A DNA stretch of 64,000 nucleotides, taken from positions 18,587 through 82,586 of the forward strand of contig JAKLGA010000023.1 in assembly GCA_022710975.1 (NCBI GenBank), in the 5' to 3' direction. The stretch is from Myxococcota bacterium (lineage in GTDB: Bacteria; Myxococcota; B64-G9). A program made the position numbers and the translations under genes. Below are positions 1 to 7,983 of the stretch, piece by piece. The notes under the pieces were generated by a model. That model made no database searches and was not told the DNA's origin. It saw only the letters and a list, made by a program, of their open reading frames with translations. Every line of letters begins with the position of its first letter. Positions within the stretch are counted from its first letter, which is position 1.

Positions 1-468
1 GCGGCCGCACAGCTTCTGGATCCCGTAGCGCAGCATGTCGCGGACGACCACGTTGTCCTCGACCAGCAGCACGCGGAAGTTCACCGGCCGCGCGTTCGCC
101 GCGGCCGGCCGCTCGCGGCTCCGCAGGCGGCTGACCAGCTCGACCAGCGACGCCCGGTCCGGCGACTGGTCCAGGAGGAAGCGCACCCCGATGCCCGCGG
201 GCTCGCCGGGGGAGCGGGCCTCGCGGCGCCACATGACCTCGCCGCGCACCTGGATGGGGTCGAGCAGCCCGGGGAAGGACACCGAGAAGTCGAGCTGGGC
301 GCCCTTCTGGTAGAAGTCCTCGGTGATGATGAACACCCCGCCCTCGGAGATGTTCTCGGTGTAGTCGGCCAGGAACTGGGCGGCGTTCGAGTACTCGACC
401 TTCAGCAGCATCGGCGCGCGCGGGAAGATGCGCTTGTCCTCGCCGCTCTCCTTGTCCTGGTTCGCCAC
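1..468 (-). CDS. PilZ-receiver fusion protein (5' part only)
   Basis: The gene runs off the left edge; 156 N-terminal residues are visible. The GTG start at 466-468 follows a GAGGAGG ribosome site. Residues ~12-105 form a PilZ-like domain of the type repeated in Myxococcus (FPRAP motif, then ENISEGGVFI and GIGVRF), which in other proteins binds c-di-GMP or has lost that ability. After a short linker, residue ~133 begins a response-regulator receiver domain (RVLLVEDN with the acidic pair). The phospho-acceptor Asp lies outside the window. The likely role is a cytosolic phosphorelay/c-di-GMP adaptor for motility or the cell surface. It is transcribed divergently from the nuo-like operon. Confidence 0.85.
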   Translation of the reverse strand, partial: MANQDKESGEDKRIFPRAPMLLKVEYSNAAQFLADYTENISEGGVFIITEDFYQKGAQLDFSVSFPGLLDPIQVRGEVMWRREARSPGEPAGIGVRFLLDQSPDRASLVELVSRLRSRERPAAANARPVNFRVLLVEDNVVVRDMLRYGIQKLCGR

Positions 469-561
469 GCATCCTCCTCGAGGCCGCGCACCGCCCCCTC
501 CCCATCAGCTCATGCGGCGCGGGCCAAGGTGCAGAGGAAGTTACGCTTTCCAGGCCGGGCC

Positions 562-603
562 TGTCAAGACGACCTTGACACTCCGCGTGCCTTGGCCTAC
601 ACG
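562..603 (+). promoter_or_regulatory. Candidate promoter with overlapping inverted repeat
   Basis: TTGACA at 575-580 is followed after 17 bases by TACACG at 598-603, a plausible sigma-70 -35/-10 pair with a weak -10, about 30 bases before the first nuo-like gene. The -35 forms the right arm of a perfect inverted repeat, TGTCAAG (562-568) and CTTGACA (574-580) with a 5-base spacer. A repressor bound there would cover the -35. Both roles are inferred from sequence alone. Confidence 0.4.
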
Positions 604-632
604 TTGCCCCAACCAGCCCGCGTGGAGCGTTC

Positions 633-1118
633 ATGCAGCCCATCCTGTTCTGGAGCCTCGCGGTCATCTCCCTGCTGGCCTCGGCCTCCGCCGTGACCAC
701 CGGGCGACCGGTGCGCGCGCTGCTCCTGGGGGTGATCGTCCTGGGGGTCGACGCGGGCCTGATCTTCGGGCTGGGCGCGCCACTGCTGGCCTCGGAGGTG
801 CTGCTGGTGGGCGCGGCCGCCGCGCTGCTCACCTGGACCCTGGTCGTGCGCCCGCGCCGCCTGCGGCTGGGGGCGCCGGGGCGGGTGCGCATGAACATCT
901 CCCGCCTGCTGGCGCTGGGCGCGGTGGCCTACCTGACGGTGCTCCTGGTGTGGGCCATCGCGGCCAGCCCCGACGTGGAGCCGCAGCCTGGCGACCACCT
1001 GGGCGGCGAGTTCGGCTCCTGGGCCGCCGGGGCGCTCCTGGGCGGCGCCGCGGCCGCGGCCTGGGTGGTGACGCTGGCGCGCCGCCGCCGTCCGGACGAG
1101 CCCGGGGAGGCGCCGTGA
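633..1118 (+). CDS. nuoJ: NuoJ-like complex I membrane subunit
   Basis: 161 residues with about five hydrophobic helices. The first ~75 residues align with NuoJ (FWSLAVISLLAS, then VRALLLGVIVLGVDAGLIFGLG), but the usual EIIVYAGAIMVLF block reads EVLLVGAAAALLT, losing the conserved Tyr and the pi-bulge helix signature. In complex I this subunit lies in the inner membrane between the quinone arm and the antiporter-like subunits. It is first gene of a five-gene operon and its TGA overlaps the GTG of the next gene by four bases. No nuoA-I genes precede it. Confident as a NuoJ relative; function in a working complex I is doubtful. Confidence 0.75.
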   Translation: MQPILFWSLAVISLLASASAVTTGRPVRALLLGVIVLGVDAGLIFGLGAPLLASEVLLVGAAAALLTWTLVVRPRRLRLGAPGRVRMNISRLLALGAVAYLTVLLVWAIAASPDVEPQPGDHLGGEFGSWAAGALLGGAAAAAWVVTLARRRRPDEPGEAP

Positions 1119-1414
1119 CCCCGTCCTCCCACGTGCTGCTGTTCGCCGTCCTGCAGGTGGCCATCGGCCTGGCCGGGCTGATCACCCGTCGCACCGGCGA
1201 GGTCGCCGTGGTGTCCGGGCTGGTGATGCTGTCGGGCGTGCTGGTGGCCTTCTGCGCCCTGGCGCGCGCGCTGGGGGAGGGCCCGCAGGCCGGCGGGGTC
1301 GTGGTGCTCCTGCTGCTCATCGCGCTGGCCGTGGTCGGGCTGATCTGCCTGTACGCCTTCCACCGTTACCGCCGGGCGGTGGTCGTGGACGAGCACGACC
1401 GGATGAGGCGTTGA
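1115..1414 (+). CDS. nuoK: NuoK-like subunit lacking both channel glutamates
   Basis: 99 residues, starting at GTG 1115 inside the previous stop codon. It aligns almost without gaps over its length with NuoK (E. coli 100 residues): three membrane helices, GLAGLITRR early, FHRYRR after helix 3 and a final RMRR. The two membrane glutamates essential for proton transfer in NuoK (E36 and E72 in E. coli) are Val (SGLVML) and a hydrophobic residue (near VVGLICL) here. Its stop shares one base with the start of the NuoL-like gene. Identity by alignment is good; ordinary proton-pumping function looks impossible. Confidence 0.8.
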   Translation: MTPSSHVLLFAVLQVAIGLAGLITRRTGEVAVVSGLVMLSGVLVAFCALARALGEGPQAGGVVVLLLLIALAVVGLICLYAFHRYRRAVVVDEHDRMRR

Positions 1415-3174
1415 TGGGCGTCGCGCGCTTCATGGCCGAGGCCCACGTGTTGCTGTGGATCGTGCCCGCGATCTCGGCGGTGCTGCTGTCGGGCCTGGGT
1501 GCGCGGCTGGGCAACCGGTGGCTGAACGCGCTGGCGCTGGCCGGCAACGGCTGGACCTGCCTGCAGGCCTTGCTGGCGGGCGTGTACTTCCTGTACGGCC
1601 CCGCGGACGGCGTCGGCCACCCGGTGATCTGGAGCTGGATGACCCTCGAGCCGTTCGGCCTGGTCTTCAACCTGGACGGCACCGGCGCCTGGGCGATCGT
1701 GGCCCTGGCCGGGGTCACGCTGGCCGCCCAGCTGCACGCCGCCGCGTCGGTGGGCCGGCTGGCGGGCCGGCACCGCTTCGCGGCCCTGATGCAGATCGGC
1801 CTGGCCTCGGGCGCCATGCTGGCCTGCGCCGGCTCGCCGCTGGTCATGCTGGTCGGCTGGGAGGGGCAGGCGCTGGCGGCCGCCTTTCTGGCGGGCTTCT
1901 GGGAGCCCGAGGCCGGGGGCGGACGCACCGGCATGCGCTGGCTCCTGTTCCAGCGCCTGTCCGGGCTGCTGCTGATGCTGGGGTTGTTCACCCTGGGCGT
2001 GGAGGAGGATCTGGGGCTGGGCCTGATCCTGGCCGCCGCGGCGGTCCGGGCGGGGCAGGTGCCCTTCCACGGCTGGCTGCCGGACATCGGCCGGGTGCCG
2101 GTGCCCGCGGGCGCGCTGCTCCACGGGGCGTGGTCCAGCCTGCCGGCCGTGCTGTTGCTGGTGCGCATCGCGCCGTGGGTGGAGAGCTCGCCCTGGGCGG
2201 TGCAGGCCGTGGTGGTGGTGGGCCTGGCGGGCGTGCTGCTCGGGGCGCTGGCCGCCCTCCAGCAACCGGTGGCCGCCAAGGCCCTGGGCTGGCTGTTCGT
2301 GCTGCACGGTGGGCTGGCGTTCCTGGGCCTGGCCTTCGGCGATCCGGTGGCGGCCCTGCTGCTGGCCTCCGGCCAGGCCGTGGCGCTCGGCGGCATGACG
2401 CTGGCGGCCGGGGTGCTGACCGATCCCCTGGCCGGGCTGGGCGCCGTGCTGGGCCTGCCGGCCCGGTTCCGGGGCCGGCTGGTGTTCGGCCTGGTGTGCA
2501 CCCTGTCGCTCCTGCCCCCCGGCCTGACCTTCCTGGGCTTCGGCCGGCTGCTGGCGGCGGCGCCGCAGGGCACCCTGGGCAAGCTGGCCCTGGCGGCGGT
2601 GCTGGTGGCCGGCGTGGCCACGGGCTGGGTGGCCCAGCGCGTGGTGCGCAGCCTCGGCGCGGAGCCCGCCGACGAGGGCCTGCCGGTCCAGCGCGGCCTG
2701 GCCTTCGGACCCTGGTTGCTGGCGGCCGCGGCGCCCGCGTGCGGGGCGCTGGTGCTGTGGTTGAACGGCCCGGCCGCCGCCGGCGGCGAGCAGGCCTGGC
2801 CGCTGGCGCTGCTCGGCTCCGGGGCGGCCCTGGCCGGGGCGGGCCTGGGCTGGCTGGTCGGGCGCGGCCGGCGCCGGGTGCTGCCCGAGCGGCTGGCGCA
2901 GACCCAGCTCGTGACCCAGTGGCTGGCCGACACCGGCCTCGGCCTGGGCGCGGCCGTGGTGCAGGTGAGCGTGGTGACCGCCCGGGCGCTGGGCGTGATC
3001 GTCTGGCGGGTGCTGGGCGAGTGGATCATGGACGGGCTGGTGGTGGCCACCGCCTACCGCACGGTGCAGGGCATCGGCATGGCGCTGCGCGGCCTGCAGA
3101 ACGGGAACGTCCACCGCTACATGCTGGTGATCACCGCCGCGGCGCTCGGGCTGGTGCTGTGGATGCTGCGCTGA
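1414..3174 (+). CDS. nuoL: NuoL-like antiporter-type subunit, charge-depleted
   Basis: 586 residues, ~14 or more hydrophobic segments, plus a C-terminal region ending RGLQNGNVHRYM, the landmark of the NuoL tail. The TM5 glutamate is kept (GWEG, ~residue 150), as is the His of ALLHGAW. The TM7 lysine (GKSAQLP in E. coli) is Arg (VRAGQVP), the TM10 lysine region FFKALL reads QAVALG, and the TM12 lysine of FFSKDE is missing (TFLGFGR). NuoL is normally the distal proton channel carrying the lateral helix. The start ATG 1414 overlaps the nuoK stop; ATG 1432 is an alternative. Confidence 0.8.
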   Translation: MGVARFMAEAHVLLWIVPAISAVLLSGLGARLGNRWLNALALAGNGWTCLQALLAGVYFLYGPADGVGHPVIWSWMTLEPFGLVFNLDGTGAWAIVALAGVTLAAQLHAAASVGRLAGRHRFAALMQIGLASGAMLACAGSPLVMLVGWEGQALAAAFLAGFWEPEAGGGRTGMRWLLFQRLSGLLLMLGLFTLGVEEDLGLGLILAAAAVRAGQVPFHGWLPDIGRVPVPAGALLHGAWSSLPAVLLLVRIAPWVESSPWAVQAVVVVGLAGVLLGALAALQQPVAAKALGWLFVLHGGLAFLGLAFGDPVAALLLASGQAVALGGMTLAAGVLTDPLAGLGAVLGLPARFRGRLVFGLVCTLSLLPPGLTFLGFGRLLAAAPQGTLGKLALAAVLVAGVATGWVAQRVVRSLGAEPADEGLPVQRGLAFGPWLLAAAAPACGALVLWLNGPAAAGGEQAWPLALLGSGAALAGAGLGWLVGRGRRRVLPERLAQTQLVTQWLADTGLGLGAAVVQVSVVTARALGVIVWRVLGEWIMDGLVVATAYRTVQGIGMALRGLQNGNVHRYMLVITAAALGLVLWMLR

Positions 3175-3187
3175 AGGAGGAGGACGG

Positions 3188-4684
3188 GTGACCACCCCCC
3201 AGGCCCTGCTGCTCAGCCTGCCCTGCGTGCCGGTGGCCGGCGCGCTGGTGGCTGGCTTGCTGCCCGCCAGGCGCGGGCGGGCCATCCGGGCGGTGGGCTG
3301 GACCGCCTCCCTGGCCGCCCTGGCGGTGTGGGTCTGGCTGCGGGCCGTGGTGGAGGCCGGGCCCGGCCCGTGGGTGTCGCTCCAGGCCCCCTGGGTGCCG
3401 GCCTTCGGCATCTCCGTGCACCTGGCGCTGGACGGCACGGGCGTGCTGATGTCCGGCCTGGTGGCGGCCGTGGCGGTGGCCGCGGCCGTGGCCACGCTGC
3501 CCTTCGAGCCGGGCCTCAGCCGGGTGCACGTGGTCAGCCTGTTGCTGGCCGAGGCCGGCATGCTGGGCCTGGTGGCTGCCTGGGACCTGATCCTGTTCGT
3601 CACCTTCTGGGAGGTGACGCTGATCCCGTTCTACTTCCTGATGGGCCGGGGCCCCCGCGCCGGGGCCGCCGCCGCCACCCGCTTCGTGGTCACCTCGGTG
3701 ACCTCCAGCGTGCTGATGTGGGTCGGCCTGCTGTGGGCCGTGCGGCTGGCGGGCGGCACGCCGACCTTCGATCTGATCGAGCTGTCCGCCCGGCTGGCCA
3801 TCCAGCCGGAGGTCCCTGGCAGCCTGGTGCTGCTGCTCTCGGTCGCCTGCCTGGTGCGCATGGCGGCCCTGCCGCTGCACACCTGGCTGACGGTGGCCGT
3901 CGCCGACGTGCCCACCGCGGCGGCGATGCTGCTGGCCGGCGGGGTGCTGCCGCTGGGCGGCTTCGGGCTGGTGCACGTGGTGGGCCGGCTGTGCGGGCCG
4001 GATCTCGGCGGGGTGGGGGACTGGTTCATGTGGCTGGGGCTGGCCACGGCCACCGGCGGCGGGCTGGCGGCGCTGGTGCAGCGCGATCTGAAGCGCCTGC
4101 TGGCCTTCGTCTGCCTGGCCCAGGTGGGCCTGGCCAGCGCGGGCCTGGCCATGCCCTCCGAGGCGGCCCGCGCGGGCGGCCTGCATCTGCTCGTGGCCGC
4201 GGGCCTCGGCGGCGCGGCCCTGTTCCTGTTCGCCGGCGTGGTGTGCCAGGCGCGGGGCAGCCAGCGGCTGGTGGACCTGGCGGGCCTGTGGGCCTCGCAC
4301 CCGTTCTTCGCCGGGATGGCCTTCGCCGCGGTGGCCTCCGCCGCGGCCGTGCCCGGCACGGCCGGGTTCGTCGGGGCGGCGCAGGTGCTGCAGGGCACCG
4401 GGGGCGGCTGGCTGGGGGTGGCCATGCTCGCGCTGGCGCTGCTGTGCCCGGGCGTGGCGGTGGTGTGGGCCTACCGCCGGGTGGTGGGCGGCTCCTACCA
4501 GGGTGACGTGTGGTCCGCGGAGCGCTGGCCGCGCAAGCGCCAGGCCGTCGTCCTGGCCGTGCTGGCCCTGGCTATCCTGGCCACGGGCCTGTTCCCGGCG
4601 CTGGTGAGCCCGGGCACGGGGCAGGGCTCGACCGCCGTGGCGAGCGCGGACACGCGGGGGCAGGCCGGGGAGGGGACGCCTTGA
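3188..4684 (+). CDS. nuoM: NuoM-like antiporter-type subunit, charge-depleted
   Basis: 498 residues, 13-14 hydrophobic segments. The GTG start has an excellent AGGAGGAGG site just upstream. The NuoM signature TFWEVTLIPFYFLMG (~residue 140) keeps the TM5 glutamate, and PLHTWL follows. The TM7 lysine (VKMP in E. coli) is Arg (VRMA), the TM8 lysine (LLKTAAY) is Pro (VLPLGGF), and the TM12 glutamate (FVGEF) is Ala (FVGAA). DLKRLLAF is retained. The gene is 13 bases after nuoL and overlaps nuoN by four bases. The family assignment is firm; the loss of channel residues is judged by eye against E. coli NuoM. Confidence 0.82.
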   Translation: MTTPQALLLSLPCVPVAGALVAGLLPARRGRAIRAVGWTASLAALAVWVWLRAVVEAGPGPWVSLQAPWVPAFGISVHLALDGTGVLMSGLVAAVAVAAAVATLPFEPGLSRVHVVSLLLAEAGMLGLVAAWDLILFVTFWEVTLIPFYFLMGRGPRAGAAAATRFVVTSVTSSVLMWVGLLWAVRLAGGTPTFDLIELSARLAIQPEVPGSLVLLLSVACLVRMAALPLHTWLTVAVADVPTAAAMLLAGGVLPLGGFGLVHVVGRLCGPDLGGVGDWFMWLGLATATGGGLAALVQRDLKRLLAFVCLAQVGLASAGLAMPSEAARAGGLHLLVAAGLGGAALFLFAGVVCQARGSQRLVDLAGLWASHPFFAGMAFAAVASAAAVPGTAGFVGAAQVLQGTGGGWLGVAMLALALLCPGVAVVWAYRRVVGGSYQGDVWSAERWPRKRQAVVLAVLALAILATGLFPALVSPGTGQGSTAVASADTRGQAGEGTP

Positions 4685-6168
4685 ACCCGGCGGGCTGGCA
4701 GGGCGCCCTGCCCGTGCTGCTGGTCGGGCTGGCCGGGCTCAGCCTGGCCGCGATGGGGCCGCTGCTGCCTCACCTGCGGCGGGTCGCGCTGTGCCTGGGG
4801 TTGGCGGCGCTGCTCGGGGCGCTGGCGGCGGTGGCGGTGCTCTGGCCCGGGGCGCCTGAGACGCTGCTCGGCGGCGGCGGCCTCAGGCCGGACGGCTACG
4901 CCCTGTTCGTGCAGGCCGCGGTGCTGCTGTGCGCCGTGTTCGCGCTGCTGTTCGGCTGGCACGCCGGCGAGGACTGGGCGCCCGGCTCGACCGGCCTGGT
5001 GCTGCTGGCCACCTCGGGGGTCTGCCTGCTGGCCCTGGCGGTGGATCTGGTGGCCATCCTGACGGGCCTGGTGGCGGCCATGCTGCCGCTGCTCGGCCTG
5101 AGCGCGGCCTCGCCCGGGCTGCACGGCCGGGAGGCGGCCCTGAAGAGCCTGCTGGCGACCACCCTGGGCGCGGGCCTGCTCGGGCTCGGCGTGGCGCTGG
5201 TCGCCAGCCAGACGGGCACCACCCTGCTGTCCGCGCTGCCCGGGGAGCTCGAGCACCTGGGCTGGCTCGGTGACCGGCCGCTGCTGGTGGCCGGGCTGGC
5301 GCTGTGCCTGGCGGGGCTGTGCGTGTTCATGGCGGCCGTGCCGTTCCACATGCTGTTCCCCGACGCGGTCGAGGGCGCGCCCACGCCGGCCGCCATGCTG
5401 CTGACCGGCGGCCTCCTGGTGGCGGGGCTGGCCGCGACGGGGCGGGTGGTGCTGTGCGGCTTCGGGGACGCGGTGCTGTCCGGGCCGGGCTACCTGGCCT
5501 GGACCGAGGTGCTGCACGGCCTGGGGGTGGTCACCATCCTGGCCGCCAACGCGCTGGCGCTGGTCCAGCGGCGCCTGAAGCGCCTGCTGGCCTGCCTGGC
5601 CTCGGGACAGGTCGGCCTGGCGCTGGTCACCCTGGCCGCCGCCGGCGTGCTCCAGTCGCGCAGCCCGGAGGAGCTCGACCGGGCGCTGGGCGGGCTGCTG
5701 GCATTCCTGGCCGTGCACAGCCTGACCTGGGTGTGCCTGTTCGTGGCCGTCGGCAGCGCGGTCACCGAGGCCGGCAGCGATCCCAAGCTGGGCCACCTGG
5801 ATGGCCTGGCGCAGCGCTCGCCCTGGCTGGCGGCCGCGGTCGGGCTGTCGCTGCTGTGCATGTCGGGCTTGCCGCTGACCGCGGGCTTCTTCGCCCGCAT
5901 GTACCTGCTGGAGACCATGGTGGCCGCGGGCTGGACCGCCAGCGCCGTGGCGGTGGCCCTCAGCGTGGGGCTGGTGCTGGTGATGAGCCTGGGCCTGGTG
6001 GGGGCCATGGTCCTGCGCCCGCCGCGCGAGGGCGTGACGGTGCGCTCGTCCCTGGCGGTGAGCCTGGTGGCCGGGCTGGCCTCGCTGGTGATCCTGGGCC
6101 TTGGCCTGCTGCCCGGCGGCTTGATGGATCTGGCGGTGCGCGCGGCCGGCTCCATGCTCGGCCGCTGA
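4681..6168 (+). CDS. nuoN: NuoN-like antiporter-type subunit, charge-depleted
   Basis: 495 residues from a TTG start overlapping the previous stop (TTGA). Family landmarks are VPFHMLFPDAVEGAPTPAA (VPFHLWTPDVYQGAPAPVS in E. coli), RLKRLLAC and LPLTAGFF. The TM5 glutamate (GIEMIS) is Val (GLVAAM), the TM7 lysine (FKLSLVPFH) is Phe, the TM8 lysine (ATASK) is Leu, and the TM12 lysine (FIGKFY) is Arg (FFARMY). It is the last gene of the operon and converges with a minus-strand gene 14 bases further on. In normal complex I this is the antiporter-like subunit nearest NuoK. A non-pumping paralogue is the simplest reading. Confidence 0.8.
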   Translation: MNPAGWQGALPVLLVGLAGLSLAAMGPLLPHLRRVALCLGLAALLGALAAVAVLWPGAPETLLGGGGLRPDGYALFVQAAVLLCAVFALLFGWHAGEDWAPGSTGLVLLATSGVCLLALAVDLVAILTGLVAAMLPLLGLSAASPGLHGREAALKSLLATTLGAGLLGLGVALVASQTGTTLLSALPGELEHLGWLGDRPLLVAGLALCLAGLCVFMAAVPFHMLFPDAVEGAPTPAAMLLTGGLLVAGLAATGRVVLCGFGDAVLSGPGYLAWTEVLHGLGVVTILAANALALVQRRLKRLLACLASGQVGLALVTLAAAGVLQSRSPEELDRALGGLLAFLAVHSLTWVCLFVAVGSAVTEAGSDPKLGHLDGLAQRSPWLAAAVGLSLLCMSGLPLTAGFFARMYLLETMVAAGWTASAVAVALSVGLVLVMSLGLVGAMVLRPPREGVTVRSSLAVSLVAGLASLVILGLGLLPGGLMDLAVRAAGSMLGR

Positions 6169-6182
6169 GGCCGGCGCCCGGG

Positions 6183-7351
6183 TCAGTCCGGCCAGGGCGT
6201 CCAGCTCAGGGCGTAGAACAGCATCACGTCCCCGTACAGGAAGCCGGTCAGGTAGCGCGACTCCAGGCTGAGGACCGGCCCGGCGCCGGGCGCCAGGGGG
6301 ATGTCGGCCCCTGCCAGGCGGTCGCGCAGCGCGGGCCACTGGGCGAGCTCGGAGGCCAGGCGCGCCAGGCGTACCTCGTCGCCGTGGGCCAGCGCCGCGC
6401 CGAAGCCCAGGCCGGTGGCGCTCAGGCCGATGCCCAGCGCGATCGGCCCCGAGTCCAGGTCCGTGGCGCCCGCCTGGCCGCCCGGGTGCTCGGCGAAGCC
6501 GGCCAGCAGGCCCCAGTCGAGCCAGAAGAGCTCCGTGTATCGCCGGTAGAGCCTGGCCGAGAGCTCCGGGGCCAGGTGCGCCAGGAGATCCAGGCGCAGG
6601 GACAGGTCGCAGCCGCGCGGGGCGCCGCCGGGCAGCCGGCTCCACGGCAGGCCGTGGGCCGGGTCCAGGCCGGCCTGCTCCAGCCAGGTGAGGTGCGCGC
6701 GGATGGCGCCGGCTGCGTCCGCGCGGCCCGTCAGCCGATCGCGCAGCCGCAGCGACAGGAGCACCGGCACGCTGTCGTAGGGCCAGGTGACGCCCGGGCA
6801 GGAGCGCAGCGGCCGCCCGCCCGCGTGCCTCGCGGCGCGCAGCAGCAGCGCGGACAGGTGGGCGTGCAGGGGCTCGAAGCGCGCTCCGCCGCCCGCCAGG
6901 CGGTAGGCGCCCAGCGCCAGGTTGAGCGAGCCGAGGTAGGTGGCCTCGTCGCGGTAGCTGCGCAACGCCTCCAGCCGGCCGCCCGGGGGCTTCAGCCGCG
7001 CGGCGACCGCCTGCTGGGCCAGCTCGAGCAGCGGCTCGATCCGCGCCAGCAGCTCCGCCCTGGCGCCCGGCTCGCGCAGCGCCAGGTTGGCGTAGGCCAG
7101 GGCGGGGAAGACGAAGGGGAACAGATCCCCTCGGGGAACACGCGGCACTCCGCGCGCACCCTGGCGGCGTAGGCCGCCGGATCCGCCAGCAGCCCGTCGA
7201 AGGCCTGGCGCAGGCGTGTCCGCGCCTCGGCCAGGGCGGGGTGCGCTCCGCCCGCGCCGGAGGCCGGGGCGGAGGCTGGCCCGGTCAGGACGGCGATCAC
7301 CAGCGCGGCGCCCGCGGCGCGCGCGAACGCTCTCGGACCCGGGCGTCGCAT
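6183..7351 (-). pseudogene. Exported helical protein split by a one-base frameshift
   Basis: The first ~70 residues start at ATG 7349-7351 with a signal peptide (ALVIAVLTGPASAPASG) and end in VRAECRVFPEG. The rest, about 315 residues beginning GDLFPFVFPALAYANLAL, is in a different frame. The frames meet at a GGGG run near 7128-7131; one extra G would give VFPEGDLFPF and one continuous ~390-residue protein. This could be a true mutation or a homopolymer error. The body is alpha-helical with Trp/Tyr-rich segments (CPGVTWPYDSVP, LYGDVMLFYALSWTPW) resembling alpha/alpha-barrel proteins, but I do not recognise the family. It is convergent with the nuo-like operon. Confidence 0.6.
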
Positions 7352-7371
7352 GCGCGCCGTGGGCTCGCGCC

Positions 7372-7983
7372 TCAGGCGTCCGGCGCCTTGGGGCCGGACC
7401 CGTGGCTGGCGGTCGGGAAGGCCGCGGCCTGGGAGGCCGCCCGCTTGCGCAGCACGGCGAACACCACCAGGGCGACGATGATCAGCGCCATGACCCAGCG
7501 GCCGTGGCGGGTCCAGAAACCCATGCGGGCGTCCGAGATGGGGTAGGCCTCGACGAACTTCTTGCCGCCGGCCTTCTTCTCGAAGGCGTTGACCAGCGCC
7601 TGGGAGAGCTCCCGCTGGTTCGGATCGGCGACCTTGGCCGGCTCGAGCGGGAGGAACTCGAAGGTCGAGTCATCGACCCACTTGAGCATGATCGGCTCGC
7701 AGCTCCACCAGGCGAAGTAGGCCCAGAACAGGCCGAAGATCTCGCACTGGTAGCCGACCTTCTGCCCGGCGAACAGGGCCTTGAACTCGGCCTTGCCCTC
7801 CTCGGGCACCTGGAGCTCGGCGGCCATCGAGTCGATGATGTCGTCGGTGATGTCGGCCACGTCGAAGGCGTCCTGGCCCGAGTGGTAGATCACCTGGGCC
7901 CGGGCCGGCGCGGCCAGGCCGGTCAGCCCCACCAGGACGAGCGCGCCCAGGCAGGCGCTCCAGCAGCGGATGTTGCGGCTCAT
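7372..7983 (-). CDS. Exported single-pass membrane protein, unknown function
   Basis: 203 residues. ATG 7981-7983 overlaps the selB stop codon (ATGA), so the two are co-transcribed. The N-terminus is a signal peptide (ALVLVGLTGLAAPARAQ). The mature part is acidic and aromatic, with a conspicuous YQCEIFGLFWAYFAWWSCEP stretch, and ends in one membrane helix (WVMALIIVALVVFAVL) followed by a basic tail (RKRAA). This gives a periplasmic domain anchored at its C-terminus. The two cysteines flanking the aromatic stretch could form a disulfide. No family recognised; the link to selB may be only positional. Confidence 0.75.
   Translation of the reverse strand: MSRNIRCWSACLGALVLVGLTGLAAPARAQVIYHSGQDAFDVADITDDIIDSMAAELQVPEEGKAEFKALFAGQKVGYQCEIFGLFWAYFAWWSCEPIMLKWVDDSTFEFLPLEPAKVADPNQRELSQALVNAFEKKAGGKKFVEAYPISDARMGFWTRHGRWVMALIIVALVVFAVLRKRAASQAAAFPTASHGSGPKAPDA

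Noticed and set aside
1366..3603. Long minus-strand ORF of 745 codons opposite the nuoL-like gene
   Set aside because: GC-rich shadow of a convincing membrane protein gene; its product is Gln/His/Arg/Pro-biased without any domain.
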